Source: Candidatus Thiodiazotropha sp. 'RUGA' (lineage in GTDB: Bacteria > Pseudomonadota > Gammaproteobacteria > Chromatiales > Chromatiaceae). From it: a stretch of 64,000 nucleotides of DNA. The position numbers were made by a program, and so were the translations under genes. The stretch is taken from contig JAEPDS010000015.1 in assembly GCA_016842065.1 (NCBI GenBank), forward strand, positions 31,697 to 95,696, written 5' to 3'. The stretch's first letter is position 1; each line of letters opens with the position of its first letter. This document shows, in pieces, positions 16,939-26,330 of the stretch. The notes under the pieces were generated by a model. That model searched no databases, was not told the origin of the DNA, and worked only from the letters and a program-made list of their open reading frames with translations.

Positions 16939-19509
16939 TTAAGCGCGCGTTATCTTTACACCGCACTTTTTATAGTCCGTCTCTTTCGAGAGCGGATCGG
17001 TCTGGTCGAGGGTCAGCTTGTTCACCAAGCGTCCAGCATCGAACCAGGGAACGAAAACAAGCCCTTCAGGACACTTGTTGCGGCCCTTGGTGTCGACCTT
17101 ACAGACGATCTCACCACGACGGGTGGTAAGCTTGGCGTTTGCACCGTTACGCAGACGCCGTTTCTTGGCATCTTTCGGATGCATGTAGACCACCGCATCC
17201 GGGACGGCACGATAGAGCTCGGGTACGCGACGGGTCATGGAACCGGAGTGCCAGTGCTCCAATACGCGTCCGGTGCAGAGCCACAGATCGTACTCTTTGT
17301 CCGGTGGCTCAGCAGCCGGCTCATAGGGGGCGGTAATGATGTTGGCTCTGCCATCAGGCTTGCCATAGAATTTGACCCCTTCACCCTTGGCGACATGGGG
17401 ATCGTAGCCTTCGCGGAAGCGCCACAGGGTCTCCTTGCCATCGATCACCGGCCAACGTAGGCCACGCACCTTGTGGTAGGCGTCGAAGTCAGCCATTTCG
17501 TGGCCCTTCTTCGGGATCCCCTCGGCAGAGTTGAACAGGCGATACTCTTCGAACAGCCCTTTCTGCACATAGAAACCGAAGTCCTTGGACTCATCGTTTT
17601 CGTACTTGTTGCCACGGCTGTCGGTGACCTGCTCTACCGGGAACTTGTCGACCTGGCCGTTGGCATAGAGCACATCGAACAGGGTCTTGTCGGCATACTC
17701 AGGCATCTTGGCGATCAGATCTTCCGGCCAGACGTCTTTCACCTTGACATATTTGGCGAACTCCATGACCTGCCAGACGTCGGACTTCGACTCGCCAGGT
17801 GCGGCAACCTGCTGACGCCAGAACTGGGTACGACGCTCGGCGTTACCATAGGCACCCTCCTTTTCGATCCACATCGCGGTGGGCAGGATCAGATCCGCTG
17901 CCTGGGCCGATACGGTCGGATAGGGGTCGGATACGGTGATGAAGTTGTCCGGATTACGCCAACCGGGATAACTCTCATCATTCATGTTGGCGGCGGCCTG
18001 CATGTTGTTGTTACACATGACCCAGAAGGTATTCATCTTGCCGTCATTCAGTGCGCGATGCATGGCTACGGCGTGGATCAGGGTCTTACCCATGGGCTTG
18101 CCGCTGATGTCGGTCTGGTCGGCGCCGTCGGTTTTACCGTTGGCCCGGGGAATGGTGCCGGCAGGCAGCTTCCAGGTCTTCTCGGCAAACTTACAGTGGG
18201 CATCCTTCTTGGTCACCAGGTCGGCGGGTAGCCTGTGGGTAAAGGTACCAACCTCACGGGCGGTGCCGCAGGCGGATGGCTGACCGGTGAGGGAGAAGGG
18301 GCTGTTGCCCGGCTCGGCGATCTTGCCCATCAGCAGATGCACGTTGTAGCAGAGGCCGTTGACCCAGACGCCACGGGTGTGCTGGTTGAAGCCCATGGTC
18401 CAGTAGGAGGCAACCTTCTTATTCGGATCGGCATAGGCCTTGGCCAGTTTCAGCAACTGATCTTTCGGAACCTTGGAGAGCTTGGAAGTGTACTCCAGGG
18501 TGTAGGGCTCAACCGATTTGGCATACTCTTCGAAACTGATCTTGGAGAGCTTGCCCTTATTGCGATTTTTGGCCGCCTTCTCGCGTGGATCAGTGGCACG
18601 CAGACCATAACCGATATCAGTTGGTGTCTTGGTGAAATTGACGTGCTTGTCGATGAACTCCTTGTTATAGGCCTTGTTCTGGATGATGTAGTTGGCAATG
18701 TAGTTGAGGATCGCCAGATCGGTCTGGGGCTCAAAGATCATGCCGTTGTCTGCCAGCTCGTAGCAGCGATGCTCGAAGGTTGAGAGCACATGGACTTCAC
18801 AGCCGGGCTTGGTCAGACGGGTATCGGTGAGACGGGACCAGAGAATCGGATGCATCTCCGCCATGTTGGCGCCCCAGAGCACGAATACATCGGCGTGTTC
18901 CAGATCGTCGTAACAACCCATTGGCTCGTCGATGCCGAAGGCGCGCATGAAAGCACCTACCGCCGAGGCCATACAGTGGCGTGCATTGGGTTCCAGACTG
19001 TTGGAGCGGAAACCTGCCTTCAGCAGTTTCTGCGCGGCATAGCCTTCCCATACGGTCCACTGACCTGAGCCGAACATGCCAACGCCCTTGGGTCCTTTGG
19101 CCTTACGTGCCGCAACCCACTTCTCCGCCATGGTCTGGAAAGCCTCTTCCCAGCTGACGGCCTCGAACTTGCCGTTCTTGTCGTATTTGCCGTTGGTCTT
19201 TCTCAGCAACGGTTTGGTCAGACGATCCTCTCCATAGAGGATCTTCGGCAGAAAGTAACCCTTGATACAGTTCAGGCCCTTGTTGACCGGTGCATCCGGA
19301 TCGCCCTGACTGGCGACGACCTTGCCGTCTCTGACACCCATCAAGACACTGCAACCGGTACCGCAGTAGCGGCAGGCCGCTTTATCCCAACGGATCCCAT
19401 CATCTGCATCGGCCGCAACGGCGCTGGACACAGGCAGGGTGACGCCGGCCACGGATGCGGCGGCTGCTACAGCATTGCTTTTTATAAAATCTCTTCTAGT
19501 TAATTTCAC
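16939..19509 (-). CDS. napA: Periplasmic nitrate reductase catalytic subunit NapA
   Basis: Reduces nitrate to nitrite in the periplasm using bis-MGD molybdenum and one 4Fe-4S cluster. The 856-residue precursor starts with a Tat signal (MKLTRRDF, Arg 5-6). The cluster cysteines are C46, C49, C53 and C81. The molybdenum-ligand Cys is near 179 in [12 protein letters not shown]. The C-terminal dinucleotide-binding fold contains [19 protein letters not shown]. Length fits the NapA family. It overlaps the end of napD by 14 bases, as expected for translational coupling to its Tat proofreading chaperone. Confidence 0.97.
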   Translation of the reverse strand: MKLTRRDFIKSNAVAAAASVAGVTLPVSSAVAADADDGIRWDKAACRYCGTGCSVLMGVRDGKVVASQGDPDAPVNKGLNCIKGYFLPKILYGEDRLTKPLLRKTNGKYDKNGKFEAVSWEEAFQTMAEKWVAARKAKGPKGVGMFGSGQWTVWEGYAAQKLLKAGFRSNSLEPNARHCMASAVGAFMRAFGIDEPMGCYDDLEHADVFVLWGANMAEMHPILWSRLTDTRLTKPGCEVHVLSTFEHRCYELADNGMIFEPQTDLAILNYIANYIIQNKAYNKEFIDKHVNFTKTPTDIGYGLRATDPREKAAKNRNKGKLSKISFEEYAKSVEPYTLEYTSKLSKVPKDQLLKLAKAYADPNKKVASYWTMGFNQHTRGVWVNGLCYNVHLLMGKIAEPGNSPFSLTGQPSACGTAREVGTFTHRLPADLVTKKDAHCKFAEKTWKLPAGTIPRANGKTDGADQTDISGKPMGKTLIHAVAMHRALNDGKMNTFWVMCNNNMQAAANMNDESYPGWRNPDNFITVSDPYPTVSAQAADLILPTAMWIEKEGAYGNAERRTQFWRQQVAAPGESKSDVWQVMEFAKYVKVKDVWPEDLIAKMPEYADKTLFDVLYANGQVDKFPVEQVTDSRGNKYENDESKDFGFYVQKGLFEEYRLFNSAEGIPKKGHEMADFDAYHKVRGLRWPVIDGKETLWRFREGYDPHVAKGEGVKFYGKPDGRANIITAPYEPAAEPPDKEYDLWLCTGRVLEHWHSGSMTRRVPELYRAVPDAVVYMHPKDAKKRRLRNGANAKLTTRRGEIVCKVDTKGRNKCPEGLVFVPWFDAGRLVNKLTLDQTDPLSKETDYKKCGVKITRA

Positions 19510-19765
19510 GGTTCATTTCCTCCATCGACTCTTCACCGCCATAGTGATAAATCAAAGTTGTGCTCACCACGCCATCCACATTGCGCAGTTCATTCATGGT
19601 GTCTGAAACCGGTGACATGGATTCACCCTCGTCTTCCACGGTAACAATCAGTTTGTCTTCTATCATTCCACCGTGGACTTCCACGCCTTGGTATTGCTCT
19701 AGGCGCTTGGTCACCTGTGGGCCGTGGTCAGGTTTCGTATAGACGATCAGGCTGCATATATTCAT
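19496..19765 (-). CDS. napD: NapA signal-peptide chaperone NapD
   Basis: A small cytoplasmic chaperone (89 residues) that binds the Tat signal of NapA until the cofactor is inserted. The opening [14 protein letters not shown] and the [12 protein letters not shown] and [13 protein letters not shown] strands are those of the NapD ferredoxin-like fold. The tail is short and acidic. It lies 27 bases after napF and overlaps napA by 14 bases. Confidence 0.93.
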   Translation of the reverse strand: MNICSLIVYTKPDHGPQVTKRLEQYQGVEVHGGMIEDKLIVTVEDEGESMSPVSDTMNELRNVDGVVSTTLIYHYGGEESMEEMNREIN

Positions 19766-19792
19766 ATATGGCTTATTCCTCGCATTGGTCTG

Positions 19793-20305
19793 TCAGGCCG
19801 CTTGGGTCTGTGTGCCTGGCAAAATGGAAATGGAATGACTGGGGCAAACGGAAATACAGGCTCCACAGCTATTGCACTTTTGCTGATCAACCTGTGGCAG
19901 GGAACGCCCCCTGGTAGCAAGCTTGAAGCAGATGGCAGCCTCTTCGCAGATATCGCCGCAGCTTCTGCAGACCACGCCATTTTGCGACAGGCAGCTCTTT
20001 TCGATACTCAGTTCGAGGTGCCAGGGTGCCATGTTCGGATCGCCGTCAAAGCCCAGTGCCTGATGTTTACAGGCCTTTACGCAATCACCGCAAAATGTGC
20101 ATTGGGCAACAGAGAAATCGATTTTGGGGAAACCGGCAGAACCCAGCGTAATGATCTTCTGGGGGCAGGCTTCAATGCAGTCGTTGCAGCGTTCACAAAG
20201 TTCAGTAAAGCGGCTTTCAGAGAGCGACCAGGGTGGTCGTATCTCGCTTTGTCGACCGCGCAGGTCACCACGTAAAAACTGTGATCTGTCGATGTTTCTT
20301 GACAA
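19793..20305 (-). CDS. napF: Ferredoxin-type protein NapF
   Basis: A cytoplasmic iron-sulfur protein thought to help assemble NapA. The 170-residue product has cysteine groups CERCNDCIEACP, CTFCGDCVKACK, CRSCGDICEEAAIC and CNSCGACISVCP. The N-terminal NIDRSQFLRGDLRGR is typical of NapF. The start codon is TTG with GAGGT eight bases upstream; no ATG lies in a usable position. First gene of napFDAGHBC; napE, napK and napL are absent. Its upstream region carries FNR and NarL/NarP-type sites, so expression in low oxygen with nitrate control is likely. Confidence 0.92.
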   Translation of the reverse strand: MSRNIDRSQFLRGDLRGRQSEIRPPWSLSESRFTELCERCNDCIEACPQKIITLGSAGFPKIDFSVAQCTFCGDCVKACKHQALGFDGDPNMAPWHLELSIEKSCLSQNGVVCRSCGDICEEAAICFKLATRGRSLPQVDQQKCNSCGACISVCPSHSISILPGTQTQAA

Positions 20306-20408
20306 CAGTCGCGACCTCGGTTGAAAGAGTTCAGTCGAATTTGATTGGCCTTTTTGAGGCGCAATATTTTTGCTTATGAAAGTGTTTCACCAGGCGCTTA
20401 ATACTGCT

Positions 20409-20422
20409 TTGATTCTGATCAA
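20409..20422 (-). promoter_or_regulatory. Perfect FNR/Anr box upstream of napF
   Basis: TTGATTCTGATCAA matches the FNR consensus TTGAT-N4-ATCAA with no mismatch. Its centre is 110 bases before the napF start codon. It is palindromic, but the only gene it can serve is napF, because the neighbour narL ends toward it. Activation of nap under low oxygen is established for enteric nap operons; here it is inferred. Confidence 0.8.
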
Positions 20423-20468
20423 GAAACAATGGGAAATCTTAAGAAAAATATAAGAAAAAACAGTAACT

Positions 20469-20484
20469 TACCAATATTTTGGTA
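20469..20484 (-). promoter_or_regulatory. NarL/NarP-type 7-2-7 inverted heptamer site
   Basis: TACCAATATTTTGGTA is two inverted heptamers (TACCAAT and, on the other strand, TACCAAA) separated by two bases. This is the 7-2-7 layout bound by NarL and NarP. Its centre lies 61 bases upstream of the FNR box centre. The narXL genes lie next door, which supports the assignment. Confidence 0.75.
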
Positions 20485-20600
20485 GAGCTGAATACCTCAA
20501 TGTGAGTAGGCTCTAATTCGTTATGGGTAAGAACTGGCGGTAGGGATGGAATGTTGCTTGCGATGATCGGAACTGGCCTGACGCGGCCCTGGAGAGAGGT

Positions 20601-21260
20601 TCAGCGGGAAGCTTTTTTCCCCTGGTTGAGGGCCCAGACGGCAGCTTCGGTTCTGGAGTGGAGATTGAGCTTTTTCAGCAGATGTTTGACATGCACTTTG
20701 ACCGTGCCTTCCGAGATATCAAGGTTGCTGGCGATCTGTTTGTTGCTCAGTCCCTGGGCGATGTGCTGAAGAATCTCTTTCTCCCTTGAGGTGAGATCCG
20801 GCAGGCTGGATTGAGCCTCCAGTCTGTCGTCCTCGCGCAGCGCTTTTGCCAGCAGTTGGGTCAAATGGTCGCTGATGACCACGGTGCCCTCGACCGCTTT
20901 GCGGATCGATTTGAGGATATCTTCCGGCTCCATATCCTTCAGCAGATAGCCGTCGGCGCCATTTTTCAGTGCCGCCAGAACATCCTCTTCGTTATCCGAG
21001 ACGGTGAGCATCAGGATTCTTGAATCGAGCTCAAAACTCTTGATGGCTTTCAGGGTATCCAGGCCGTTGGTACCCTTCATATTGATATCGAGCAGGATCA
21101 GATCCGGATTGAACTCCCGCGCCAGTACCAGGCCATCCTCGCCGTTGGCCGCTTCGCCGATCAGTTCAAGGGCTGGATCCATATCGATCAGATCGGAGAC
21201 GCCTTTTCTGAAAAGTGGATGGTCGTCTATCGCCAGCAGTGTGTAGTGTTGTTCAGGCAT
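20601..21260 (-). CDS. narL: Nitrate/nitrite response regulator, NarL/NarP type
   Basis: A 219-residue two-domain regulator. The receiver has its acidic pair in AIDDHPLFRKG and phospho-acceptor Asp 58 in LILLDINM. The C-terminal LuxR-type helix-turn-helix covers about 152-208 (LTSREKEILQHIAQGLSNKQIA, split by the usual SEGTVKVHVKHLLKKL recognition helix). Its start overlaps the end of the kinase gene by 8 bases, so the pair is co-translated. It sits directly upstream of the nap operon, whose promoter region carries a 7-2-7 site. NarL versus NarP cannot be separated by eye; I use narL because the partner is NarX-like. Confidence 0.88.
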   Translation of the reverse strand: MPEQHYTLLAIDDHPLFRKGVSDLIDMDPALELIGEAANGEDGLVLAREFNPDLILLDINMKGTNGLDTLKAIKSFELDSRILMLTVSDNEEDVLAALKNGADGYLLKDMEPEDILKSIRKAVEGTVVISDHLTQLLAKALREDDRLEAQSSLPDLTSREKEILQHIAQGLSNKQIASNLDISEGTVKVHVKHLLKKLNLHSRTEAAVWALNQGKKASR

Positions 21261-23184
21261 CTTTCAATTGCTCGGTGAAAATTCGTTGCGATTCCCGGTT
21301 CGAGATATCAGCAATCGTGAAAACCAGATTGATCTGTATTCCGCCTGTCGGTGACTCATTGATGCGTAGCTCGCCACCCAGATGTTCTGCCCGCTCTTTC
21401 ATGATTGGCAGCCCATAGTGTTGCATCATATCACCTTCGTCATCCATGCCAATGCCGTTATCCTCGATCAGTACCGTCACCAGACCCTGGTGGTCGCAGC
21501 TCATGCTGACGCTTGCCTTTGTCGCATTCGCATGGCGTATCACATTGGATAGTGCCTCTCTGATGATCTGAATGATATGTATCTCCGCATTCGGTGTAAA
21601 TTGGCAGTTGCCCAGGTTGTTGATGAATTCAATCGGAATGCCGGAGCGATTGGTAAATTCATCCACGGTCTGGCTGACCACCCGGCCGAGATTGGCATCG
21701 GTGACCCTGAGGCGAAAGGTGGTGAGCAGCTCTCTCAACTGTCGATAGGCACCATTCAATGCTGATCTCAGCACATTGCTGATCTGCAGTACGTCCTCTT
21801 TCTGCAGATCATCGTTGAGACCTTTTTCCAGGCGTGCCACCTGAATTTTCAGATAGGAGAGTGACTGGGCTATCGAGTCATGCAGCTCTCTGGCGATGAC
21901 ACTGCGCTCTTCCATCAAGGACATTTTTCGGTTCTGAATATCCTGCTGGGTGACCGTTATCGCTAAACCGATATGGCTGGCAACGGTTTCCAGCAGGCGT
22001 GCCTGCCAATCCTCAAGCTCTTGTGAGGGCTGCAGTTCGACCATCAGGATACCGTAGTGCTGGGCCTTATCCCGGATCGGTGTTGAAAAGATATTGATCT
22101 GCTTGCCGCTGGCCGGATCGCAGGTCTGGAAACTGTGGGTTTCACCATCACCAAGACACATCGCACATTGCCCATCATTCTGGTCTTTCAGCAGAATATC
22201 CTTGCTTCGGGTCGAGGCGTAGCGATAGGCCTGGTGGTCTCCCGGCTGACCCAGGCAGATGGTGCCGTTGCTGACTCCGAGCAGGGCCTCGATATCGTGA
22301 ATCACGGCAATCAGAACCTGCTCGTTGAGGGATGAGTCACTCAATCGTTTGGTGGTGGAGTAGAGCAGTTCGAGCGTGCGGTTACTCTGTTCCAGATCCT
22401 GGGTCTTCTCTTCCACGCGGTGTTCCAGATCTGCATAGATGACAGACAGGTTGTCCGCCATCAGATTGAAAGCATGACCCAGCTGACCCAGTTCGTCTTC
22501 GCTGAAAAACCGACTCCTGACTGAAAAATCTCCGTGACGTGCCGCCTTGGCGCAGGCGAGCAGATTGCGTAGAGGGTTCAGGACGGAGATTTTTGTCAGG
22601 TAGAGGCTGACCAGGGCAACCAGAAAAGTGAAGCTCAGCAGAATGATCTGGATCAGACGCAGCTGCTCGTTTTTCTGTTCCGCTTCAATCTCCAGCGCTT
22701 CAACAAAATTGTGTATGTCATCCACGAAACCATCCACCAGTGAGAGATAGGTCTGTCGACTGGTGCGGATTTTTTCGCTCACCAGGGCCGTGGAATCCGC
22801 TGTTTCAGTCATCGCCAGATAGTTGCTGAGGTTGGGCTGCATCAGCTCTCGCCACTGGCTCTCAACCCGTTGGTAGGTGTTGTTGACCTCTTCGCCTGCT
22901 CCTTTGTCCAGGACATCGTGAATGCGCGGACTGTGAAGACGCTGATTGTATTCATCCACCAGCAGTCTGGATCGGTTGTCCGGACGATCGTTTTGTGGAT
23001 TGCCATGTACCAGACTGCTGGCAATGCGGTACGACTGCATGCGCAGGGTTCCGGCCTGATTGATCGCAGCGGCGTACCCTTCTGCTGTCTCTGCAATAAT
23101 CACCGAACTGATCATCCCGGAGAGCGCCAGGATGAACAGTATCGTGATGACAGTGCCAAAGCGGAGTAGCAATGAGTGTTTCAC
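21253..23184 (-). CDS. narX: Nitrate/nitrite sensor histidine kinase, NarX/NarQ type
   Basis: A 643-residue membrane kinase. TM1 is near residues 8-30. The periplasmic PilJ-type four-helix sensor opens with the nitrate-binding P-box AAINQAGTLRMQSYRIA. TM2 is near 176-196, then a HAMP linker. A GAF-like middle region carries four cysteines, including QCAMCLGD. The HisKA_3 dimerisation motif ERSVIARELHDSIAQSL has its His near 433. The ATPase domain ends the chain. The start is GTG with AGGAG eight bases upstream; the ATG five bases earlier is out of frame and stops at once. It forms an operon with narL. Confidence 0.9.
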   Translation of the reverse strand: MKHSLLLRFGTVITILFILALSGMISSVIIAETAEGYAAAINQAGTLRMQSYRIASSLVHGNPQNDRPDNRSRLLVDEYNQRLHSPRIHDVLDKGAGEEVNNTYQRVESQWRELMQPNLSNYLAMTETADSTALVSEKIRTSRQTYLSLVDGFVDDIHNFVEALEIEAEQKNEQLRLIQIILLSFTFLVALVSLYLTKISVLNPLRNLLACAKAARHGDFSVRSRFFSEDELGQLGHAFNLMADNLSVIYADLEHRVEEKTQDLEQSNRTLELLYSTTKRLSDSSLNEQVLIAVIHDIEALLGVSNGTICLGQPGDHQAYRYASTRSKDILLKDQNDGQCAMCLGDGETHSFQTCDPASGKQINIFSTPIRDKAQHYGILMVELQPSQELEDWQARLLETVASHIGLAITVTQQDIQNRKMSLMEERSVIARELHDSIAQSLSYLKIQVARLEKGLNDDLQKEDVLQISNVLRSALNGAYRQLRELLTTFRLRVTDANLGRVVSQTVDEFTNRSGIPIEFINNLGNCQFTPNAEIHIIQIIREALSNVIRHANATKASVSMSCDHQGLVTVLIEDNGIGMDDEGDMMQHYGLPIMKERAEHLGGELRINESPTGGIQINLVFTIADISNRESQRIFTEQLKDA

Positions 23185-23383
23185 TTCATGGTCTCCTGCC
23201 GGGTGTGTTGTTCGCCTTCCCGGTCACAATATCTATCGTTCGATAGAGTAATTCTAAACGCTGATGAAAAATCTGTTAGGGCCTGAAGATGCGAATTCGA
23301 TAGGCCCTGTTGTGCCTGCAATAGCAGGGTATCAGAGTTCGAAGGCGTGCGAATTGATCTGGAATTGGTGCCGGGTTAATGGG

Positions 23384-23824
23384 CTACTGAATGGTCAACT
23401 TCAATGGCTGCATCTCTTTGTACATGATGATCAGCGGTTTCTGAGTGGAAAATGTCAGGATGCGGGTCTTGGAAGGATAGATCAGGTGATTGCACAGGAA
23501 CATATGCATCTCTTCCCCTTCCAGCAGAAACTCCTTGAACCTCTGGATGTTCTGCAGATCGATCTTGTCCTGCAGGGAGAAATCGTAGCGGTTGAAGGCA
23601 ACCGATTGGTCGCTTAGTAATAGTTCGGGAATCGACTGGTGACCGAGGAGTTCGTGTTGTGCACGCTTGAGTAGATTGGTGGAGAGAATCAGTCCCATCC
23701 GCTGTTCACCGAACAGCCAGCTGATATCCCGCTCATCATCGTAATCCGCAGTATGCTCGCCAAACGCCAGGCACCAGCCTTTGTAGTAGGCGTTATAGCG
23801 TTTGATGACTCGAGTATCTGACAT
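23384..23824 (-). CDS. Uncharacterised protein upstream of narXL
   Basis: I do not recognise this 146-residue soluble protein. It has no signal peptide or membrane helix. Composition is mixed, with aromatic-rich stretches (YNAYYKGWCLAFGE near the N-terminus) and a helical middle (QDKIDLQNIQRFKEFLLEGEE is typical of its charge). The C-terminus has strands (TRILTFSTQKPLIIMYKE). I start at MSDTRVIKRY; an upstream start would add 13 residues with two Cys and several Arg and no ribosome site. It is on the same strand as narX, 199 bases upstream, with its own spacing, so it may be expressed separately. The nitrate-control neighbourhood is the only clue to its role. Confidence 0.6.
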   Translation of the reverse strand: MSDTRVIKRYNAYYKGWCLAFGEHTADYDDERDISWLFGEQRMGLILSTNLLKRAQHELLGHQSIPELLLSDQSVAFNRYDFSLQDKIDLQNIQRFKEFLLEGEEMHMFLCNHLIYPSKTRILTFSTQKPLIIMYKEMQPLKLTIQ

Positions 23825-24106
23825 ATGCCGATTTGCTGCTCTGCAAAAAACAAACCTTCTCACGTGGTTTCTACCATCTCCGGCAGAAATCTATCGTCTG
23901 GGTTTGTGGGAAACAGGTGATCGTATGGTTCTATTTATATGTTTGCTTGTAATAATACTGTAATACTTTTGTGCCAACAAATTTGATGTCTGATTATGAA
24001 TCCGCAGAGCGCGGCAGGCGGGAAGTCCGAATACGGTGGGTTGTATCAGAGTGTGCCGCAGTAGGCCGGCTCACGCGGGCAGAACGTGGCAGGTGCAATC
24101 GTTGAC

Positions 24107-26107
24107 TTAGAACACCAGGTTCATCACCAACATCATGACCGTCAGAAAGAGTACGGTCATGACGCCGCCGGCTCGCATGAAATCCGCGACCCGATAACCT
24201 GCCGGTCCCATGATCAGGGCATTTACCTGATGGGTGGGAATGAGAAATGAGTTGGAGGTGGCAATCGCAACGGTAAGTGCAAAAACTGCCGGATTGGCGC
24301 CTGCTCCGATGGCGATGTTAACCGCCAGGGGAACCAGCAGTACGGTTGCTCCCACATTGGACATGACCAGGGTGAAGAATGTCGCCAGAATGGCAACAGC
24401 GAGCTGTATCACCCAGATCGGCATATCCCCGACCACAAACAGCACCTGCTCAGCGATCCATTTGGCGGTTCCTGTGGTTTCCACCGCCAGACCCAGCGGA
24501 ATCAGCGAAGCGAGCAGGAAAACGGTTTTCCAGCTGACCGCTTCATAGGCCTCCTCGATATTCAGTACGCCGGAGAGCACCATGCCCATGGCGCCGGTCA
24601 GCAGCGCGACGGAGAGACGGATGTCGGTGAACAGTACCATCGACAGGGCAATACCGAAAAACAACATCGCCCATCCGATCTTGTGTGGACGCAACTCCTC
24701 ATGGGGATATTCAGTCGTTACCACGACAAAGTTCTTATCTTTTTCGATTCTTGGCAGTACATCCCATGGGGTATGCACCACCAGGGTGTCACCTGCCATG
24801 AAAGGCATGTTGCGGATATCCTCGCCTTCCCGCATGGTTTCGCCATTACGGTGCAGACCGATCATCGCCAAGCCGTAGGTTTTACGCATCCAGACATCCC
24901 GGGCGCTCTTACCGATCAGCGAGGAGCTGGGAGGAATAACCACTTCGGCGATACCGGCCTTGTTGGCGGAGAGATCGCCGGAAAAAGTACGCAGGGTGTC
25001 GCGCTTCTTCAGGTTGAAGGTAGTGACAAAGTTGTTCAGCGATTCCGGATCGGCAACCACACCCAGTACCATGCCCGCCTGGATTGCCACATCACGGGCC
25101 AGGGCGCCCGGGCCGATACGATTGGCTTCACCGGAGATCTTGGTGGCGATGATCCGCACACGGTAGCGGGTCTCCACTTCATCGAGCTCTTTGCCAATCA
25201 GGCTGCTGTCATCGGTGACCACCATCTCGGAGAGGTGGTAGGAGAGTCCATAGACATCCTGAAAGTACTGCATTGGATCCGTACCGCTGGTACTGCTCTC
25301 ACTCTTGGTTTTAGGCAGCACGAAACGACCGGCAATGACGAAATAGAGGATGCCGGTGAGGATCAGGGCGACGCCGATCGGGGTCACGGAGAAGAGACCC
25401 CAGGTCTCCATCTGTTGAGATTCCGGTAGCGCCTTGTTGGAAGTCAGGATCAGATCGTTCAACAGAATCAGTGGGCTGGAGCCAACCATGGTCATGGTGC
25501 CACCCAGAATGGCGGTAAAACCCATCGGCATCAGCAGGCGTGACATGGGCAGTCCGGAACGGGCAGAGATTCGCGAGACAACCGGCAGAAACAGGGCGGC
25601 TGCACCGACGTTCTGCATGAACGAGGAGATAAATCCTACGGTAGCCGAGATGATCGGAATGATGCGGCTCTCGGTTGTGCCGCCGATCTTCAGGATGAAG
25701 GCGGCGACGCTGCCCATGATGCCGGTCTTGTCCAGTCCGGCGCCAATGATCATGACAGCGATGATCGAGATTACCGCATTCGAGGAGAAACCGTCGAACA
25801 GGTGCTGATTGTTCACCAGTCCCTGTTCAAGCCCCATGAAGGGTGCCAGCAGGCTGGTCAGGCCGAGCACTACCATGATGCTGGCAGCCGCCACATCCAC
25901 GGCGACAACTTCAAACGCAAACAGGTAGATGGTGAGCAGCAGAATCACGCTGACCCAGGCGATTTCGATGGTCGGTACCAGGTTGGCCAGCACCAGGGCG
26001 ACAGCCAGGAAGATGCCTCCGGCAATCATCTGCTTGATCGACAGGCGATTCCTTTCCGGGGTCAGTTGCAGGGTAGTCGGCAACGCGTTCACTTGATAAT
26101 ACTCCAT
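24107..26107 (-). CDS. SLC13/DASS-type permease with two RCK_C (TrkA-C) domains
   Basis: A 666-residue inner-membrane transporter. About 11 hydrophobic helices form two halves of an anion:Na+ symporter fold. The central cytoplasmic part carries two TrkA-C-type domains at about 280-365 and 370-455 (LIGKELDEVETRYRVRIIA and SLIGKSARDVWMRKTYGLA). The helical-hairpin signatures FMQNVGAAALFLPVV and VMSNVGATVLLVPLA are the substrate-binding turns of this family. Substrates of such RCK_C-carrying members are usually sulfate or other inorganic or organic anions, not assignable here. It is divergent from a LysR-type regulator 214 bases away, which may control it. Confidence 0.85.
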   Translation of the reverse strand: MEYYQVNALPTTLQLTPERNRLSIKQMIAGGIFLAVALVLANLVPTIEIAWVSVILLLTIYLFAFEVVAVDVAAASIMVVLGLTSLLAPFMGLEQGLVNNQHLFDGFSSNAVISIIAVMIIGAGLDKTGIMGSVAAFILKIGGTTESRIIPIISATVGFISSFMQNVGAAALFLPVVSRISARSGLPMSRLLMPMGFTAILGGTMTMVGSSPLILLNDLILTSNKALPESQQMETWGLFSVTPIGVALILTGILYFVIAGRFVLPKTKSESSTSGTDPMQYFQDVYGLSYHLSEMVVTDDSSLIGKELDEVETRYRVRIIATKISGEANRIGPGALARDVAIQAGMVLGVVADPESLNNFVTTFNLKKRDTLRTFSGDLSANKAGIAEVVIPPSSSLIGKSARDVWMRKTYGLAMIGLHRNGETMREGEDIRNMPFMAGDTLVVHTPWDVLPRIEKDKNFVVVTTEYPHEELRPHKIGWAMLFFGIALSMVLFTDIRLSVALLTGAMGMVLSGVLNIEEAYEAVSWKTVFLLASLIPLGLAVETTGTAKWIAEQVLFVVGDMPIWVIQLAVAILATFFTLVMSNVGATVLLVPLAVNIAIGAGANPAVFALTVAIATSNSFLIPTHQVNALIMGPAGYRVADFMRAGGVMTVLFLTVMMLVMNLVF

Positions 26108-26311
26108 GAGATTGGTCGTTTGTCAGCCGGCTGAAATAGCGACGCAACAGACAGCACGTCGCCGTTCTGTCGGTTCGGTTCATTCCTGATTGGAAAAGTT
26201 ACTGCAAAGACAAAGAAGTCCTGGGGCAGGTCTATTCGCTATGCCAGCCAGCGAAAGTGGGGGAATAGTGCCTTTTTCGGGCTATCTATACAAATAAATA
26301 AAAATGTTTTA

Positions 26312-26330
26312 ATATTCCTAAATGGAATAT
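26312..26330. promoter_or_regulatory. Palindrome overlapping the LysR gene start (possible operator)
   Basis: ATATTCC-N5-GGAATAT is a perfect 7-bp inverted repeat with a 5-base spacer and contains a T-N11-A core as LysR-type boxes do. The ATG at 26322 lies inside it. It sits in the divergent region between the regulator and the SLC13 permease gene, so autoregulation is plausible. Binding is inferred. Confidence 0.45.
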
